DNA of 64,000 bases from Paramecium tetraurelia (GCF_000165425.1 NW_001798991.1:186001-250000); one strand, 5' to 3'. Counted from the first letter of the stretch, positions 10,410 through 23,509 are shown. The notes: a model not told the origin generated them from the sequence alone. A program made the numbers and translations.

Positions 10410-11767
10410 ATGATTAAAAATAAAGGCCATTGGGTCTATGGAGGAGCTCTGATGCTGGCTTTGCTCGGAGCATTCAAATACACGATGAAATCCAAACAAT
10501 AGAAGCCCACAGGTCAAGTAGAATACAGTCTACTATAGTCCTCGGCCACTCTTGATTACAATAAGAAACCAGCAGGAATTAGAAACATCGGGAACACTTG
10601 CTTCTTGAATTCAGTATTACAAGTACGATAAATTACATAATTAGTGGCATTAAGTTCATAACCCAATTTCATTGAATATCTGTTTGAATTGGTGCAGCAT
10701 ATCAATGGGGATACTACCTTAGATTAGTAGATCTGTTTAGAATTGGCCAAAATCATGAAATACCTCAATAGTGACATGGAAGTGATCGATGCTAACGACT
10801 TGATCGAGCTCCTCTCAGAGGATGCTGATTATTCCTTTTTTTATCAATAATAGGATTCTCATGAACTCTTCAACATGCTCATGAAACACATTGAAGAAGC
10901 GAATAACCAAGTGAATTCATTTGATCTAGCTATGTTGAGATCGAAACAAATGAAATTCAAGAATCCTTTTCTTCATCACACTAAGGTTCAAATTAAGTGC
11001 AATACTTGTAATTATTCTGTAAGCATCTTCTAGTAAATGTAGTTTAATTCACTCAAAGTAGAAAGTAACTATGCTTTCCATTTCCAACTCAACCATGCAA
11101 GAACAGTTAAACAAGCAATCGATTATATCTAGTAACCAGAAACAATAACAGACTATATCTGTCTCTACTGTTCTTTGCAATTCCTGAGAAAGAAATACAC
11201 TCTAAACGATTAGCAGAAGATCATTGATTAATATCTCTCAATCAACGCTTATGATGAGGATTCTTAAACCCTCATTAAGAAGATCATAGAGTAACTTAAT
11301 GCAGTCCAAGACAATCCATTTCAAATGGACCCATTGAAGGCGTGTCTTAAAAGAACAGTGACACGCCAGACTCACATTGCAAAATATCCAGTATTTCTAT
11401 AGATCTATTCTAAGAAAACCTTCTGCTTCTTTGTCAATAGACTCATCGTGCATCCCTATTACGGATTAGTAAAATTGGATCATCCAGTTTATTTGGATTC
11501 TACTTTTATGGTTGCTGACAAAGAATACTCTCTTTCGGCATTAGTTTGTCATTTAGGTGATTCCAACTCTGGTGAGTATCTTAAATCATCTTTCTAGGCC
11601 ATTATGTTACATTCAAAAGGACATTTGCATTGGATCTTGAATCATCAATGAGTCGAGATAAATCATACAAAAAATGTGAGTGGTATATTACTTCTGACAT
11701 CAAAGTCACTCCAACAAAACAACCATAACAAGGTGAAGCATATTTAATTTTTTATGACACATATTGA
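10410..11767 (+). CDS. USP30-like ubiquitin carboxyl-terminal hydrolase, membrane anchored
   Basis: A cysteine protease that removes ubiquitin; USP30 sits in the mitochondrial outer membrane and opposes mitophagy. Here a short hydrophobic segment (YGGALMLALLGAFKY, residues ~9-23) followed by a basic stretch precedes the catalytic domain, exactly the USP30 layout. The Cys box is GIRNIGNTCFLNSVLQ, the next conserved block is QQDSHELFNMLMKHIEE, a zinc-ribbon pair CNTC is present with a later CLYC, and the His box is SGHYVTF, followed by YLIFYDTY at the C-terminus. One intron of 26 nt at about 11572-11597 (gtgagta...ttctag) is needed to create SGHYVTF. Immediately after the Cys box, a 24-nt segment that looks like an intron (gtacgataaa...attag) stays in frame and would add eight residues. 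About 440 residues; stop TGA 11765-11767. USP30 identity rests on the anchor plus domain and is probable, not certain. Confidence 0.85.
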
Positions 11768-12015
11768 TATATCATATAATAATTATTATTGGCAGCCATA
11801 AAGATGAAGAATTCAAATCAATCTTTTGTTACCAAAATCATAACAATAGCATGTGGGTATACTTATTTACTAGATAAATATTAAATCTATCAAGTCGTCT
11901 TTTGTATACTCTACTTTACTCTAGAACAATGTTTACAAATATGTGATTACATCTTGCATCAATATTTAAGATTATATTGTTCATTTATTAATTAAATTAA
12001 TTAATAATATTTTAA
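11768..12015. other. Convergent intergenic stretch, nothing recognised
   Basis: About 250 AT-rich bases between the stop codons of two convergent genes; presumably the two 3' UTRs. No hairpin, RNA gene or open frame stands out. Confidence 0.4.
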
Positions 12016-15000
12016 TCATTCTAAAATATATTTGTGTTTGGTAGTTGACAAAAATAAATCTGATTTTACAATCTCTGTATTTACAATTTAATTAAATCTC
12101 TCTGGATTCTTGTATTTCAATGCTCGTAATTTCTGTGCCAAAATGTCAAATTTTTTGTCAATCTAATTTGTCATTACCGAATCCTATTCCAAACGCTCAG
12201 TCTTTCTCTGAGTCTCTTAAGTAGGTTCCTCATAGATTTGCATTTGTGCTTGAGTCTACACTATTTCACTTGCCAATGATTCCATTTTCCTTTATTAAAT
12301 GATGCTTGTATCGTATTCGAAACACTCCTTTCTAACCTCAGGATGATCCCTCATTTGCTCTAATAACAATCAATCAAAATGTTTACCTAATTGCACTTAT
12401 TGAATCATTCTTTAAATATTCATCTACACTTCTCTCATATATTCATCAAGGTGAGATTGTGTATTGATCTGAGTTTGCTATTCATCATCCAATTGAATTT
12501 GATTAGTAAATTTAAGTGCCTGATCCTTCTCTATTACATCCTTATATCTCATTCGATTCTCATGAAATTTACGTATGGTATCGCCACAGCCATCTTCATT
12601 CTCCCTCTTTTCATTTATTTATCCTTCAATTGTTTAAGGTATATTCTTCAATTGCTTTTAACGTTACTCATCTAAATGTAGAATCAAATATATTTACAAA
12701 GATAAATATTATACTTGGCTTCATCATCGGGATTCTATAATTAAGTGATCTTCTTTTCAATATCCTTCTTGAGATCTGCCAAACTCAAATTCTGTCTAGC
12801 AATTAGTTCGTATTCCTATTTTAGATCATAAACCTTCTTCTTTGCTATTGTAGCCTACTTGGCCATTGGAGAAACAGATGGAGATTGAATGTCATTTCTC
12901 AAAGTGGATTTACTAGATTTTGATGTGTTTTTCTTCTTCTTATTGCTTGGATCCTCCTCATCCCAATCATAATCGTAGTCTTCATCATCATTATTATTGG
13001 CAGCCTCCTAAAATCTTGACAATTTGGTCTTCACTCTCTATAATTTTGCCTACGGAGTGTTACCATTGTTATTATTACTACTTTAATCTTCAAACTTTGT
13101 CTTCTTACTCCCTTGCTTTCTGCCAGGCTGTTAAAGAGGAGTATTATTTTATTAAGGTGTTCCACTACTATTAACTAATGATTAATTTTGTGAGGGCGAA
13201 TAGTTTTTCAATTGAATATCTTACAAATTAGTTCTATTTCTCAATTGCTAAGAATAAATCTATTAATTTTAAGAGTGCTCAGCAATATTTTAATTACTAT
13301 CCTATCTTTGAAAATTTAATTTAATTTATCTATCTTCATTGTTATTGTTATTAGCTGATTCTTGATAATTTTATTATTATTATTAATTTGTTATTTACTT
13401 ATGTTATTGTACTAAGTGTTATTCTTAATTTTACTATTAATCCTAATGTTACTCCTATTCCTTATACTACGATTATTGTGTTTTTTCTCTTGGATTTTAT
13501 CTATTGGCCTATAGCTAATGTTATTGTTATTGTTATTACTAATCTGATTATTTTGATTTTTTTGACCTTTCACTTTATTTAGGATCTGACTTCTTTGACC
13601 TTTCACTCACTGCTTTCATAGTTCTCTTTGTGACTACATTGACAGTATTTCCATTTTCATCAATTTATTGCTAGATTTCCTCCAAAAATAACTCTTCCTC
13701 TTTGTCTGTTAATGAGTCTTATTCATCTTAATGAGGTACTTCTTCAACTGATATATTTGGAGAGTACACTTCTAATTTTTCATGGTCTTTATCACTGCTC
13801 TCTCTATTCCCAAACCTGTTGCTTTTATAGGTACCATTAGATTTTAAGGATCCATCTGGTTGATATTATTCATCATGATTAGTTCTTTTAGTTTTACTTC
13901 TATAAGGATCTGATCTTTAGGTACCTTATTAACTGGAGATTTAAATTTGCTAAGTATTTTCAGATTTACCGAAGGTCTAATCAGTTTTTTATTTAATTTA
14001 GGGTCTTCTGAGATTGAAATTGATATCTGTTGATCCTTATTTAATTTGATCAGTTTCATAATTGATATTAGTTGGAGGATTATGAGATCGAAATGTATTT
14101 TACTATTTTTCACTGGATTCATCGAAATCAATCTATTCTCTGGATGTATTCTTACCTGATTAAATTGGTTAAGATTATTTCTTAGTGAATATCTGCTCCC
14201 TTTACTTCTTTTGATCATCAATTACAGATTACAGAAATTGCAATTCTTCATCCATTTCTTAAGAATTAGCTCGCTCCTAAAGATTCATCTTATGGGAATC
14301 TAGAAGTTGTTTTCGTTCATCCTCAGACATACTTTTGAGCATAGCAGACTATTTAGATCTTTTGGAAGTGTCTTGTATTTTATAACTTTTCTTTGATTTC
14401 TCTTATTTAGAAGGAGCATTCTCTTCATAAAATTTCAAGTAATCAATTTATTCTTATTTATGTGTGACTTTGGGTTGTTTACTTGGAAACTTAGTTTCCT
14501 CTAAATAGATCTTCTTATTAGGTTCATTTTACATAATGGTCGTTGATTTCTTCAGTAATTTGGATGACAACTTATTAATAGGATGTTTAAGTAAAATATT
14601 AGTGACTTCATCTAATTATTTTTCAATTTGTTCGGGAGGTATTTGAGCTTATTGTAATTGTTGTGAAATCTATTAGATAATATTAGCAATTTATTCTTCA
14701 TTCAATCTTTTGTCAGAGAGTGACACTTGACTCTCAATTTTGAATGCATGATCTAAATGAGAGATGTCTCGATTGTAAGAGAGATGTCTGCGAGCTTCCT
14801 CAGGAACCTCTTCGCTTTTCATAACAGATATACTTTATGTTGCCTTTTCTTAATCATCAGAATCAACATCTAAGAAATTGAAAGTGGATGGTTAATCCAT
14901 AATCGGAGTTGGATTTTTGTGCATATTAATGATATTAGTTACTAGATTCTAAGTTATTTTTTAGACAGTTTCAGATTCCACTTAGGAGAGAGTCTGAGAA

Positions 15001-16562
15001 TGTTAAGATTCTTCTCCTCCTTGAATTTTCTTTTAATCCATTACTCTTTATAATATTTGACTGAATTTCATCTCATAATAATTCTATCTCTCAAATTTCA
15101 TATCGTCACTTACATCTAGTTCTTTGTCTGATGGTTTTGCCTTCTGTTCTTCATTTTATTTCTAAGCAGTCCTTCTCATAGTTTCAGATTATTTCTTTTC
15201 AAGACTTACCTAATTTGAATGGTGATTGGATGAAGAAGATGCCAATTTATTTGATCTATTAGCACTAGATTTAATGGTTTTACTTGTTTTATTTTGTAGT
15301 TATGATACCATAGATAGACTCTATTAAACCTTAGACTTGCTGGAGTCTTAAATTTCAGGTTGAAAGTATGGTTATTAGAGTTATTGACTATCATTGTCAG
15401 ATCTTTGGGCAATCTACTATTTTGCTTACTCTAAGAATTTTAAGGTTGGTAATAATTTATTTTTATCTAAGATCTTCTCCTTACTGTGTTCAGTCTCATT
15501 TCCTTTTGTAACAAGAGATGTCGATCTGACCTATTGTAAAATAGATTGCATTTCAGTTGATTGTTCTTAGATCATTGTTTCTTCTACTTATTTTTATTTT
15601 AACCCTACTTTAGTTTTGTTAGTCATGTATTCTGATTCGTCTTCATAATTGTTAAATTTGTACTCAGTAACACTTACATTAGGCTATGATCTGAATTGCA
15701 TGGATCTAATAATGGATACTTCTTAGATCGAACTCAACTCATTGAAATTATCAGGATTATCAATGCCTGGAGGTCTATTGAGTTCATTCTTCATTGCCAT
15801 TTCTCTCTCATAAATTTGTTTCTTGATTCCTAGTATTTGATTCAATTATAATTCTCTCTCAATCTCACTCAATTGACTGTGTCGTTACACAATGATTTCC
15901 CTTACTTTTCTTACATCTTCATGAGAAACCACCTGAGATTCTTGAATTGCCTATACCACTCTACTCAGCATTAGTTCTTCTAACTCCAATTGTTGATCCC
16001 TTGTTTTCGCTTAAGGAATTTTAGTTGTATTGATATTAACTATTTTGACTTGAGTTTATGGCGATACCAATTTTGGCAATTCTATGTGTTTATTCACGAT
16101 AGCTGCCTATTATTATAAATTCTTGATGCATTCTCTAACAAATTTCAGTTACTTCTGTTAAGAGGGTGGTTTAATCTCTATTGTTTTGTATGCATTGCGT
16201 ATCTCCTCCGTATTTGGTTCTTCAGTCTGATTCAGTTACTACTTTTTGGTGTTCTCATTCTTTTTTAATCCATCTTTGACTTTCTTCTCCTTTCTGATTT
16301 TCTGAATTGCAAATTTATTCTTCAAATACAATCGATAGTAGAACTTGAATAAGTCTACATTGCCTTTCCCTTTGAAACCCATGGCATGATTGGCCACAAA
16401 GTCGAAGTCCCTATGCAAAGGAAACTGTATCTCTAATTGATTATCGATGCTTTGTCGCTCTTTCTTTTCGAATTTAGGCCGAATGATAAATGTCTGTTGA
16501 TTCCACTCTCCCCTGTCCTTCACAAGAGGTAGATGAGATGAAACCATTTCCATTTTTTCCAT
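12016..16562 (-). CDS. Large Gln/Asn-rich coiled-coil protein, unassigned
   Basis: About 1,490 residues on the minus strand, from ATG 16562-16560 (MEKMEMVSSHLPLVKDRGEW) to TGA 12018-12016. The N-terminal ~110 residues are the most globular part (FPLHRDFDFVANHAMGFKGK, LFKFYYRLYLKNKF). The long centre (about 13150-15800) is Ser/Asn/Gln/Lys-rich and probably disordered, with short coiled-coil patches (QLSEIERELQLNQILGIKK). The C-terminal ~200 residues are again helical and charged (HLDEYMREVQMNIQRMIQQ, MESLASEIVQTQAQM). Two introns are needed near the 3' end: 26 nt at about 12676-12701 and 27 nt at about 12360-12387; both contain an in-frame TGA if retained. No family recognised. Such architecture is common for ciliate cytoskeletal or basal-body proteins, but that is only a guess. 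Confidence 0.65.
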
Positions 16563-16636
16563 TTTAATTATATTATTTAATAAAATAATGCCCTCTTACT
16601 AAATATCCTCTTTTTGTAATATTATTATTTATAAAA
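16563..16636. promoter_or_regulatory. Short divergent promoter interval
   Basis: Seventy-odd A/T-dominated bases between the minus-strand start at 16562 and the plus-strand start at 16637. No specific element is recognised; position alone makes it the promoter of both genes. Confidence 0.4.
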
Positions 16637-17842
16637 ATGGCTCTAATACATAATTAAAATGACTTATAAAATATGTTTAGTAAGGCAGGCAAAATAACTT
16701 CTGAAAAATATATTGTATTCCAACACAGAGACGATCATCCTGTTAAAAAATTCAGCACTCCACAACCAAGCAAATCTCCTGACTTGAATAATAAGAATGC
16801 CCTTTCTCAATAGGAATCACTTAACGAAGCCGAACAAAACCATTTAAAGCATCTCCTCAGAATGTCCTAACCTTTCACCAAATAGATCTCCAGAAAAGTC
16901 GGTCATTACACCTAAATAGGAAACAATTGCAAAGCATCCTGTGGACAATATCATATCAAATATAGTGAACTCGACAAGTAATACAATATCCTATACTTTT
17001 GACAGAGCCGTGCATTCAGTTCCACATTACGATAAGACTTTGAAACACACCATTCCTGTCGAAGTTCCTCATAAACATCAATAAGATTTACCTCAAGAGT
17101 AAGTTCCCTTATTACTACCGTAGTACTCCCTCCATTGTCGAGAAACCTAAATTCAAATACGAGAGTTTTGTAGATCTGCAAAGACAAATACCAAGGTTTG
17201 TTCATCTCTCTAAAATAGAGCTGATATCTTCTCAGGAAGACCCAATCCTCACCCGGATCGATTTCAGTTCTTAAATGTAACCAACCAGTGGAGTAAGATA
17301 CCGAGATAACCGTAAATTAAATTGGAAAAGTAATTATCCAGAGATCAGATGTTGATTTATAAAAAGAAAGAGTTTGCACCCGATTATAAACCTAATTTTG
17401 AGTTCGGCAAAAAGTACACTCACTTATTCAAACTAGGTAGTTGGGCAGTTGTGGAGCACCCTTCTACAAATTGGAATAAAGAAAGGACATTTTGACTAAG
17501 ATACCTCCCTATAATTTTGAAAGTTACTTTGAATATGATTAATATTCAAAACAACCTAAAAGTCAATTGTTCACTTCTCCAACAGCACCTAATTTTAAAA
17601 CCATGTTAGACAGAGAATGTGATCAAAAATCCCTTTTGCCTAGTTTCATGCAAGTAATTATTAAAATATAATAAGAAATTTACTAATACTAGAATGGGTA
17701 TTACACATTTAAATTAAAAAATGTTGGAAGTCAATAACTTTAAGGATGGAAGATTCCTAACAGTCACATCAAGTTTTATGCCAACGAAGTAAAAACAGTC
17801 AAAACAGACTCAAAATTAATCAAGTTAAAACTAATCATTTGA
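16637..17842 (+). CDS. Unassigned polar protein with several micro-introns
   Basis: In-frame ATGs at 16637 and 16673 (MFSKAGKITSEKYIVFQHRD) can both serve as start. Protein-like text is recovered only after removing introns: about 16977-17004 (28 nt, joining LDK to AVHSVPHYDK), 17100-17124 (25 nt) and 17441-17460 (20 nt, joining HLFKL to APFYKLEQRKDILTKIPPYN). One more, of roughly 38 nt near 17292-17329, is likely but its borders are uncertain, as is a 39-nt one near 17655-17693. The predicted ~340-residue protein is rich in Lys, Pro, Tyr and Ser with short motifs such as NFESYFEYDQYSKQPKSQLF and no recognised domain. Stop TGA 17840-17842. It is preceded by a divergent gene starting only 74 bases away. 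Confidence 0.5.
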
Positions 17843-18309
17843 TGAAATTTGATATCTTAATAACAACAATATATTCAACCTTATTTATATCATTATATTC
17901 ATTCTTTTTAGATTCCTAATTTAGGTTGAAATTACTGGGACATAAAGATAGATTTTATATTAGAAGTAATTCAATATAAATTAGATTCAGTATAAATGTT
18001 ACAATTTAATCAGACTAACTATTATTAATTAGATATCTACATATAATAAGAGGCTAATATATTTCATTTTAAAAACTCTAACTTTGAGACATTAAATTAA
18101 AGATTTAGAAGTCTACTGTTGACCTTCAATAATACATTTTTCACTTTGAAATATGTTAAAACTATATTGATATATATCAATTCTTAGTTGAATAATCTTC
18201 CATTGATTTTTAAAAAGAGCACTCTTAGCTTAATGAATCATAGAATTAGCTTAATCAAGAATGAGATTTACTGAGAATCAATTATTAAAATATGTATGAT
18301 TTAAGAATA
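17843..18309 (+). other. Possible short coding stretch, unresolved
   Basis: Directly after the preceding TGA an ATG at 17842 opens a frame with a hydrophobic, signal-like start (MKFDILITTIYSTLFISLYS). A second frame over the same bases is open for over 110 codons (NYWDIKIDFILEVIQYKLDS ... LPLIFKKSTLSLMNHRISLI) and ends at TGA near 18270. Both read plausibly, so one may be joined to the other by an intron, or neither is a gene. The stretch converges on the casein kinase gene. No family recognised. Confidence 0.25.
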
Positions 18310-19655
18310 TCAATATTTTCTGTGAGGTTCCTTAGTAGTGACTATTTTTGGTGCCAACACTTAAGCTACTGGCTTCACTATTTCCTTCGAGGGAATGTGC
18401 TACCTGTTTTAAGAAGTAGTTCTTTTCTTTTCAACTGATGACATCTTATTCATTTATTGTTATTACAACGTTTTTCTCTGTGCTGTCAATTATTAAGTGC
18501 TTAATTATTAATTATTTGTGTTTGATATTTTCTTCTCAGAATCTATCCCGTTCAATGCTGCTTTTGGTAGTATTGGAGGTTATTGTTGTAATGGTTATGT
18601 CATAATCAACTGTTTTTGTAACTATTGTTTTTCAGCACTCATCAAATCCTACTGAGTCCTTATCATATTGTCATCCTTTATCCAATCATACTTTTAATCA
18701 AGTTCAAAACCGATCTTTTTAAACGCATCCTAAAATGTACTCTCATCAACATACCTTAAACAATCCTCTCAAATAAAGATAATCTGGTTTTTCTTCAAAT
18801 TTTAAATGTTTACAGTAATTCAAATATTGACTTAATTCAATAGGAAACCCTTTACACAATACATCAGAAGATGTTTCAAGCTTCTTCTCCATGATTCTTT
18901 GATATTTTTCCTTTTGATTATTTCCTTTCATGTTTTGCCAAGGAAGCTGTCCTCTTAATAAATACATTAAGACATAACCAAGAGACTCTAGGTCATCCCT
19001 CCTTGATTACTCAATCCCCAAGTGAGTATTGATGGATGCATATCTGGCAGTTCCAGTTAGACTCTTTCCCTCTCTATATGGGATATGTCCTTCCTTTGTT
19101 TAATATCGTTTGGCTAATCCGAAATCCAAAAGGTAGATTCTAACTGCCTTCTAGCCCAATCCAATGAGGAAATTATCAGGCTTAATATCGCGATGAAGGA
19201 ATTTATTCAGATGGATGAATTCAATTCGTTAAATCATCTAATCTCCTAACATCAAGACCTAAGTATTAATTAGAGTGGCTTACAGTCTTTAGAGATAGTC
19301 TTTTATTATGCTTGTTGAACAGGTCTTCAAGACTTTAACCCAGCAAATCAATGACGATGTAATTATAATCGCCGTCTGTTCCTTAAGCATATATTCTAGG
19401 GATTCCTAACTTTTAATTAACACTTCAAATACCCTTATCACTATGATCAGAGCCTTGTAAATATGAATACAATTTAGCTTCAAAAAACAATTGAGGATGC
19501 TTATTATCACTTCTTTCCAATTTCATTGCATATTCCTCCTTTCCCTTGGCTACTTGGTAGATTTCCCCAAAAGCTCCACTTCCTATTCTCTTGATCAACT
19601 TGTAAACTTTGCCGATGACAGAATTCGTGAGGTCTTTACCTATAGGGGTGTCCAT
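18310..19655 (-). CDS. Casein kinase 1 family protein kinase
   Basis: A Ser/Thr kinase of the CK1 family. Glycine loop [12 protein letters not shown] and VAIK-type lysine in [20 protein letters not shown] lie near the N-terminus; the catalytic loop reads [13 protein letters not shown], followed by DFGLAKRY, and the CK1-specific segment is [20 protein letters not shown] with [20 protein letters not shown] replacing the usual APE motif. [20 protein letters not shown] completes the kinase core (about 300 residues). The ~110-residue tail is Gln-, Thr- and Lys-rich. Introns: 27 nt at about 19404-19430 (joining DKG to IPRIYA) and 25 nt at about 18729-18753. Start ATG 19655-19653, stop TGA 18312-18310. 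Ciliates carry many CK1 paralogues, so a specific isoform cannot be named. Confidence 0.93.
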
Positions 19656-19695
19656 TAATAATTATGAATTTAATAACTTATTCTTTTTTTAGAAT

Positions 19696-21441
19696 TCAAA
19701 ATAATTTAAAATATAAGTATGCCAAGAGGAACCCCAATATAAATTTCCATTGATTTTTCACCATCAACCATGCTCGATACAACATTAATAAAAACTTTAA
19801 GAATATGGCCAATCTACCCACGACCTTTGATAACTACTCTGGACTAAAACGAATGGGATAAACATCTCACCTTGCAGAATCTATATATTATGTAATAGCA
19901 TTGTTGCCACCAAATGCAGGAGCCATCATTTTTAGCATTTAGGGATTAGCCTTTAATTGATCGATGACCATTCCAAGCATTTAAGGATTCTAGGCTAATC
20001 CTTACAGATTTTATGGCATTTATTAAGTAGCAGATTGAGCTTAAGGAACATTTTGATAATTTGATTATTAAGTTGATTAAATAGGTTGTTATTATTATGA
20101 GGATTATGAGAATTATGGTTATTATTATTATTATAATTTTTACTATTTTAAAACTGCTGGATCTATATTTTTCATTTATGATAACATTTCAGGTGTCATC
20201 ATAGTTTACATCATCTCTATTTATTAATCTGACATTTCTACTCCACTCTACTATTTCATCATTTATTTCAAAAATCCTTTATCCATAGATTTCAAAGTAT
20301 TGGTCATGTAATTTAATTATTCAGGAGACTATAATAGCTATGGATATTACCATATTTTTAAATTAGTCGAATTACTATTGAAATTGTGGATCTTCTGGTA
20401 TTTTATTTACATTTTGAGATTCAGTTTATTGAGTACTCGGTTTATTACTTGTACTTTTTGTAGTTTAAACCTCCTCCTCAACAATTAAACCATCTTCTTT
20501 AGAAGTTTGTACCTTCTACTTTAAATTTTAGAATTCCTCAGAGTTGGTGTCAACAGAGGACAATTTGATTTTTGGTTTTTTTTATTGTTACTCCTAGATG
20601 TCTTAGTTTTCTTTTTGCTGTTTTTAGGTTTACTAAGGTTATTCATTTTAATTTCCCTTCTCTTCCTATTATGCAGCAGGATTTGCATTTAAATTACTTA
20701 TTTGTTCTTTGGCTTGTTTATACATAATTTGAACTGTTTCGTCATTTGATAATTTCTGAGATGCAATCTCCAGATACTTAAGAGCCTCGTGATACCTTTT
20801 TGTTTCAAAGAGAGCTTGACCCATTCTGAAATTGGCTTTTCCATTCTAATCATCATCTTCTAAGACTTTCTTGGCTTAACGTAACACGACATCATATTAG
20901 GATTGTTTAGCTTTCACATTACAGTAATTTAATCTGCAAGAATGTTCCAAGAGTTTCAATTCTTATTTTTTAATTGTGTCACTTTTCAAATAAGCATTAT
21001 TCTCCCATAATTCTTCAATTTCAGATATGGCTTCATAATATTTGGATGCTGCCTTCTCATAATCCTGTAATTTGAATGCATCATTTCCTTAATTTTTTAA
21101 TTTGTTAATTATTGGAAATTAGTCACTCTATGGTTTTTGCTACTATTATTATGGTTATGGTTGTTGTCCCTAAATTCTTTATTTTGCTCTTTCTATGTCC
21201 TCTGGACGAGTCTAAAATAGAGATAAATACCATACTTGATTGACCTATCTTTCAAGATCCTCATCTCTCATATTTTTGACTTGACCCATTTGTTGTCTCA
21301 CGAATGAAGGATCCACGTTCCCCATTCCTGCCATCTAGGCATACTGTCTCAATTGATCATCACTCATGCCCGCACACATTTATGACATCTATTTCATCAT
21401 TTCAGGAGTCAAGAACTTCTTTGTGTCTTCATTAAATTACA
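19696..21441 (-). CDS. OEP61/TPR7-like tail-anchored TPR co-chaperone
   Basis: Relatives (plant OEP61/TPR7) dock Hsp70/Hsp90-bound precursors at the ER or organelle surface. The N-terminus FLTPEMMKQMSQMCAGMSDD...NMRDEDLERQV matches the Met-rich MSPxxL segments that open that family. Tetratricopeptide helices follow (GNDAFKLQDYEKAASKYYEA, KANFRMGQALFETKRYHEAL, KYLEIASQKLS), then a Gln-rich acidic linker, a second Met-rich STI1/DP-like block (SPEQLNYMTNTLKSMDKGFL, IEMMQTMMTPEMLSQMKNID, NPQMLKMMAPAFGG), and a C-terminal membrane anchor (KFILGFLLAYLYFKLF). Introns: 24 nt at about 21210-21233, 22 nt at about 20327-20348 and 27 nt at about 19847-19873. Start ATG 21441-21439, stop TGA 19698-19696; about 555 residues. 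The gene lies just upstream of CK1 on the same strand. Confidence 0.8.
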
Positions 21442-21599
21442 TTTTAATATAATTTTTAATTAAAGTAAAGCACATATTAAATCATTCAACCTCTTTCCAT
21501 TGAACAGTACATTTCGTCTATTTCATACAAAATATCCAATTGATCTAAACAATATATTATTTATAATTGTATTTTATATATATATATAATAAACAGTTA

Positions 21600-23509
21600 A
21601 TGAATAAATCTGTTTTATTAGAAATGCAACTCAAGGAGGCTCTAGATAGAGAGACTAATCTCAAAAAGCTTAATGAATCCTTAATGTAAGCCATGCGTGA
21701 TATGGCAAATTAAGATAAGGGCAAGGAAATTCATTTGTTAAATTAACTGCATTAATAAGAATTATCCAATCTGAAAACCACTCTTCAAGAAAAAATCATC
21801 ATCATTGAATATGAAGTAACATAAAAATACTATTTTAAGCATCGTAAGAAATCTCAGGAGTTTATATAATTATAAAATGATTACAACCAATTATAATTAG
21901 ACTATTAAGAATTAGAAGCAAAGTAAGTACAAATCATCACTATTTAGAAAATGTTTAAAATGTCTTGAATTGCAATAATAATTGGATTAAATCATAAAAT
22001 AAAATGAGATCGAAAAAGAAGGACTAGCTCGTGAATTTACTGAAGCCCTAACTAATCAGAAATCTATTTTTGAATATGTATACTAATTTCTTACTATCTA
22101 TAAGGATTTGAATTGTCTCAAATTGAAATTGAAGGAACTTACCTATTAATTGGATTGCGAATGTAAGGAAAAGGAGAGAATGGAAAAAGCCGTTGAAGAA
22201 TTAAATAAGACTCATGAATAAGCAGTAAATATAACAATTAAATTAGTAAAGAAGCTTAATGTAATAAATCGCTGATTTAAACAAAGCACACAATGAGACC
22301 ATCTATTAGAATAATCAATATCAGATGAATACTTAACAAAGAGAACAATTACAAGCATCAAAGCTTACATAAAATGAACAAGAGAAAATAATCTTGGAGA
22401 AACAACTCTTAGAATATAAGTAATTAGTTTAATTATTTCTAATTTAGGGAGATTAATTATAAATTGGATTCTTAACTTAAATTAGTGAGTCAACAATTGC
22501 ATGATAAAGAAACTCAATTAGTTGAATAAAAGACTGAATTAACTAAGAAGTTGCATAATGAAAAAAAAATTGCAGAATAATGCTAAGTTGTTGCTCTCAA
22601 ATTGAAAAATGATTTTCAAAGAAAATAGGCTCTCCTTTTTGATGAGTCTCTCAAAAAGGAACAACAATTAAAAACTATTTAGACTCAACTTACAAGATAG
22701 AAGAGCAAGAATAAATTCTATGAAAATGCTCTTTGTTAAGTTAATCTCCAAGAAATCAAGAATCTAACTCCTAAATAAATTAAACACAAGAAAAATAATC
22801 TTTCTAATGATTACAATACTTCTCGTTAACCTGGACATCAAAAAGTAAATCGTTTCTCTATCTAAGAATACTTTAAGTCAAGGACACATGGCTATAATTA
22901 AATTATTGCCAACTTCAATTCAAAAAAGTGAAGCAGACTCTATACATTTTAATCTAACAGATATGCTTAATTCAACTGATTAACAAAGTTTGTCTTGTAG
23001 ATAATCTAAGGATGATATCACTTACAATATTGAATAATTCAATTATGCAGCCAAAATTGTATTGTTTAATTTAAATTTAAGACCTAAACAAATGAAGATT
23101 CAGTTACTCCAACCTAAATATTGACAGATAGATAATTATCTCCCAGGACTAGAAGTAATTTGTCAATTATAATGATTAATAGTTCAAACAGTGAATCCTA
23201 AGGGACCTATCAAGAAAGTAAGATAAATACAAGCAGATCTATATAAAGAAAACGTAAGTGTGAAACCTAAAGTTTGATACAAATAAATTAAAATTTAATA
23301 GAATCTAAGAATAATATTCCTGTTATTTCCCCTTAAAAATTACTATTAATTCATCAAATATATTAATTTCTACACATCAATGGTTCTTAACACGTGCTAA
23401 TTTATTATAAATTTTCCCATTAAGTAAGAAAGCAAATATTGAGAATTGCAAAGCACTTTCTATCGAGCTTAAACTTGAGTCTCAGAAGATTCGGCTTAAT
23501 ATGTTATGA
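21600..23509 (+). CDS. Long coiled-coil protein, unassigned
   Basis: From ATG 21600 the protein is an almost continuous coiled coil for ~400 residues (LLEMQLKEALDRETNLKKLN, QNDYNQLQLDYQELEAKK, LKLVSQQLHDKETQLVEQKT), followed by a Ser/Asn/Thr-rich tail. Introns are inferred at about 21922-21946 (25 nt), 22228-22249 (22 nt), 22422-22449 (28 nt), 22843-22864 (22 nt, joining GHQK to NTLSQGHMAIIKLL) and 23059-23081 (23 nt). The 3' end is uncertain: one frame ends with LELKLESQKIRLNML-like text at TGA 23507-23509, the other runs to TGA 23706-23708 and would overlap the convergent gene. I chose the first because its last exon looks more protein-like. No family recognised; a centrosomal/basal-body type protein is possible but unproven. 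Confidence 0.6.

Noticed and set aside
13388-14221. Several 60-125 codon frames inside 12.4-14.2 kb
   Set aside because: Antisense or shifted readings of the single large Gln/Asn-rich minus-strand gene 12016-16562.
10347-16562. Idea of a functional gene cluster (CCR4-NOT, deubiquitinase, DIS3L2, p62-like) forming a quality-control system
   Set aside because: Genes lie on both strands, are separated by unrelated genes and eukaryotic clusters of this kind are not co-transcribed; proximity alone is not evidence.
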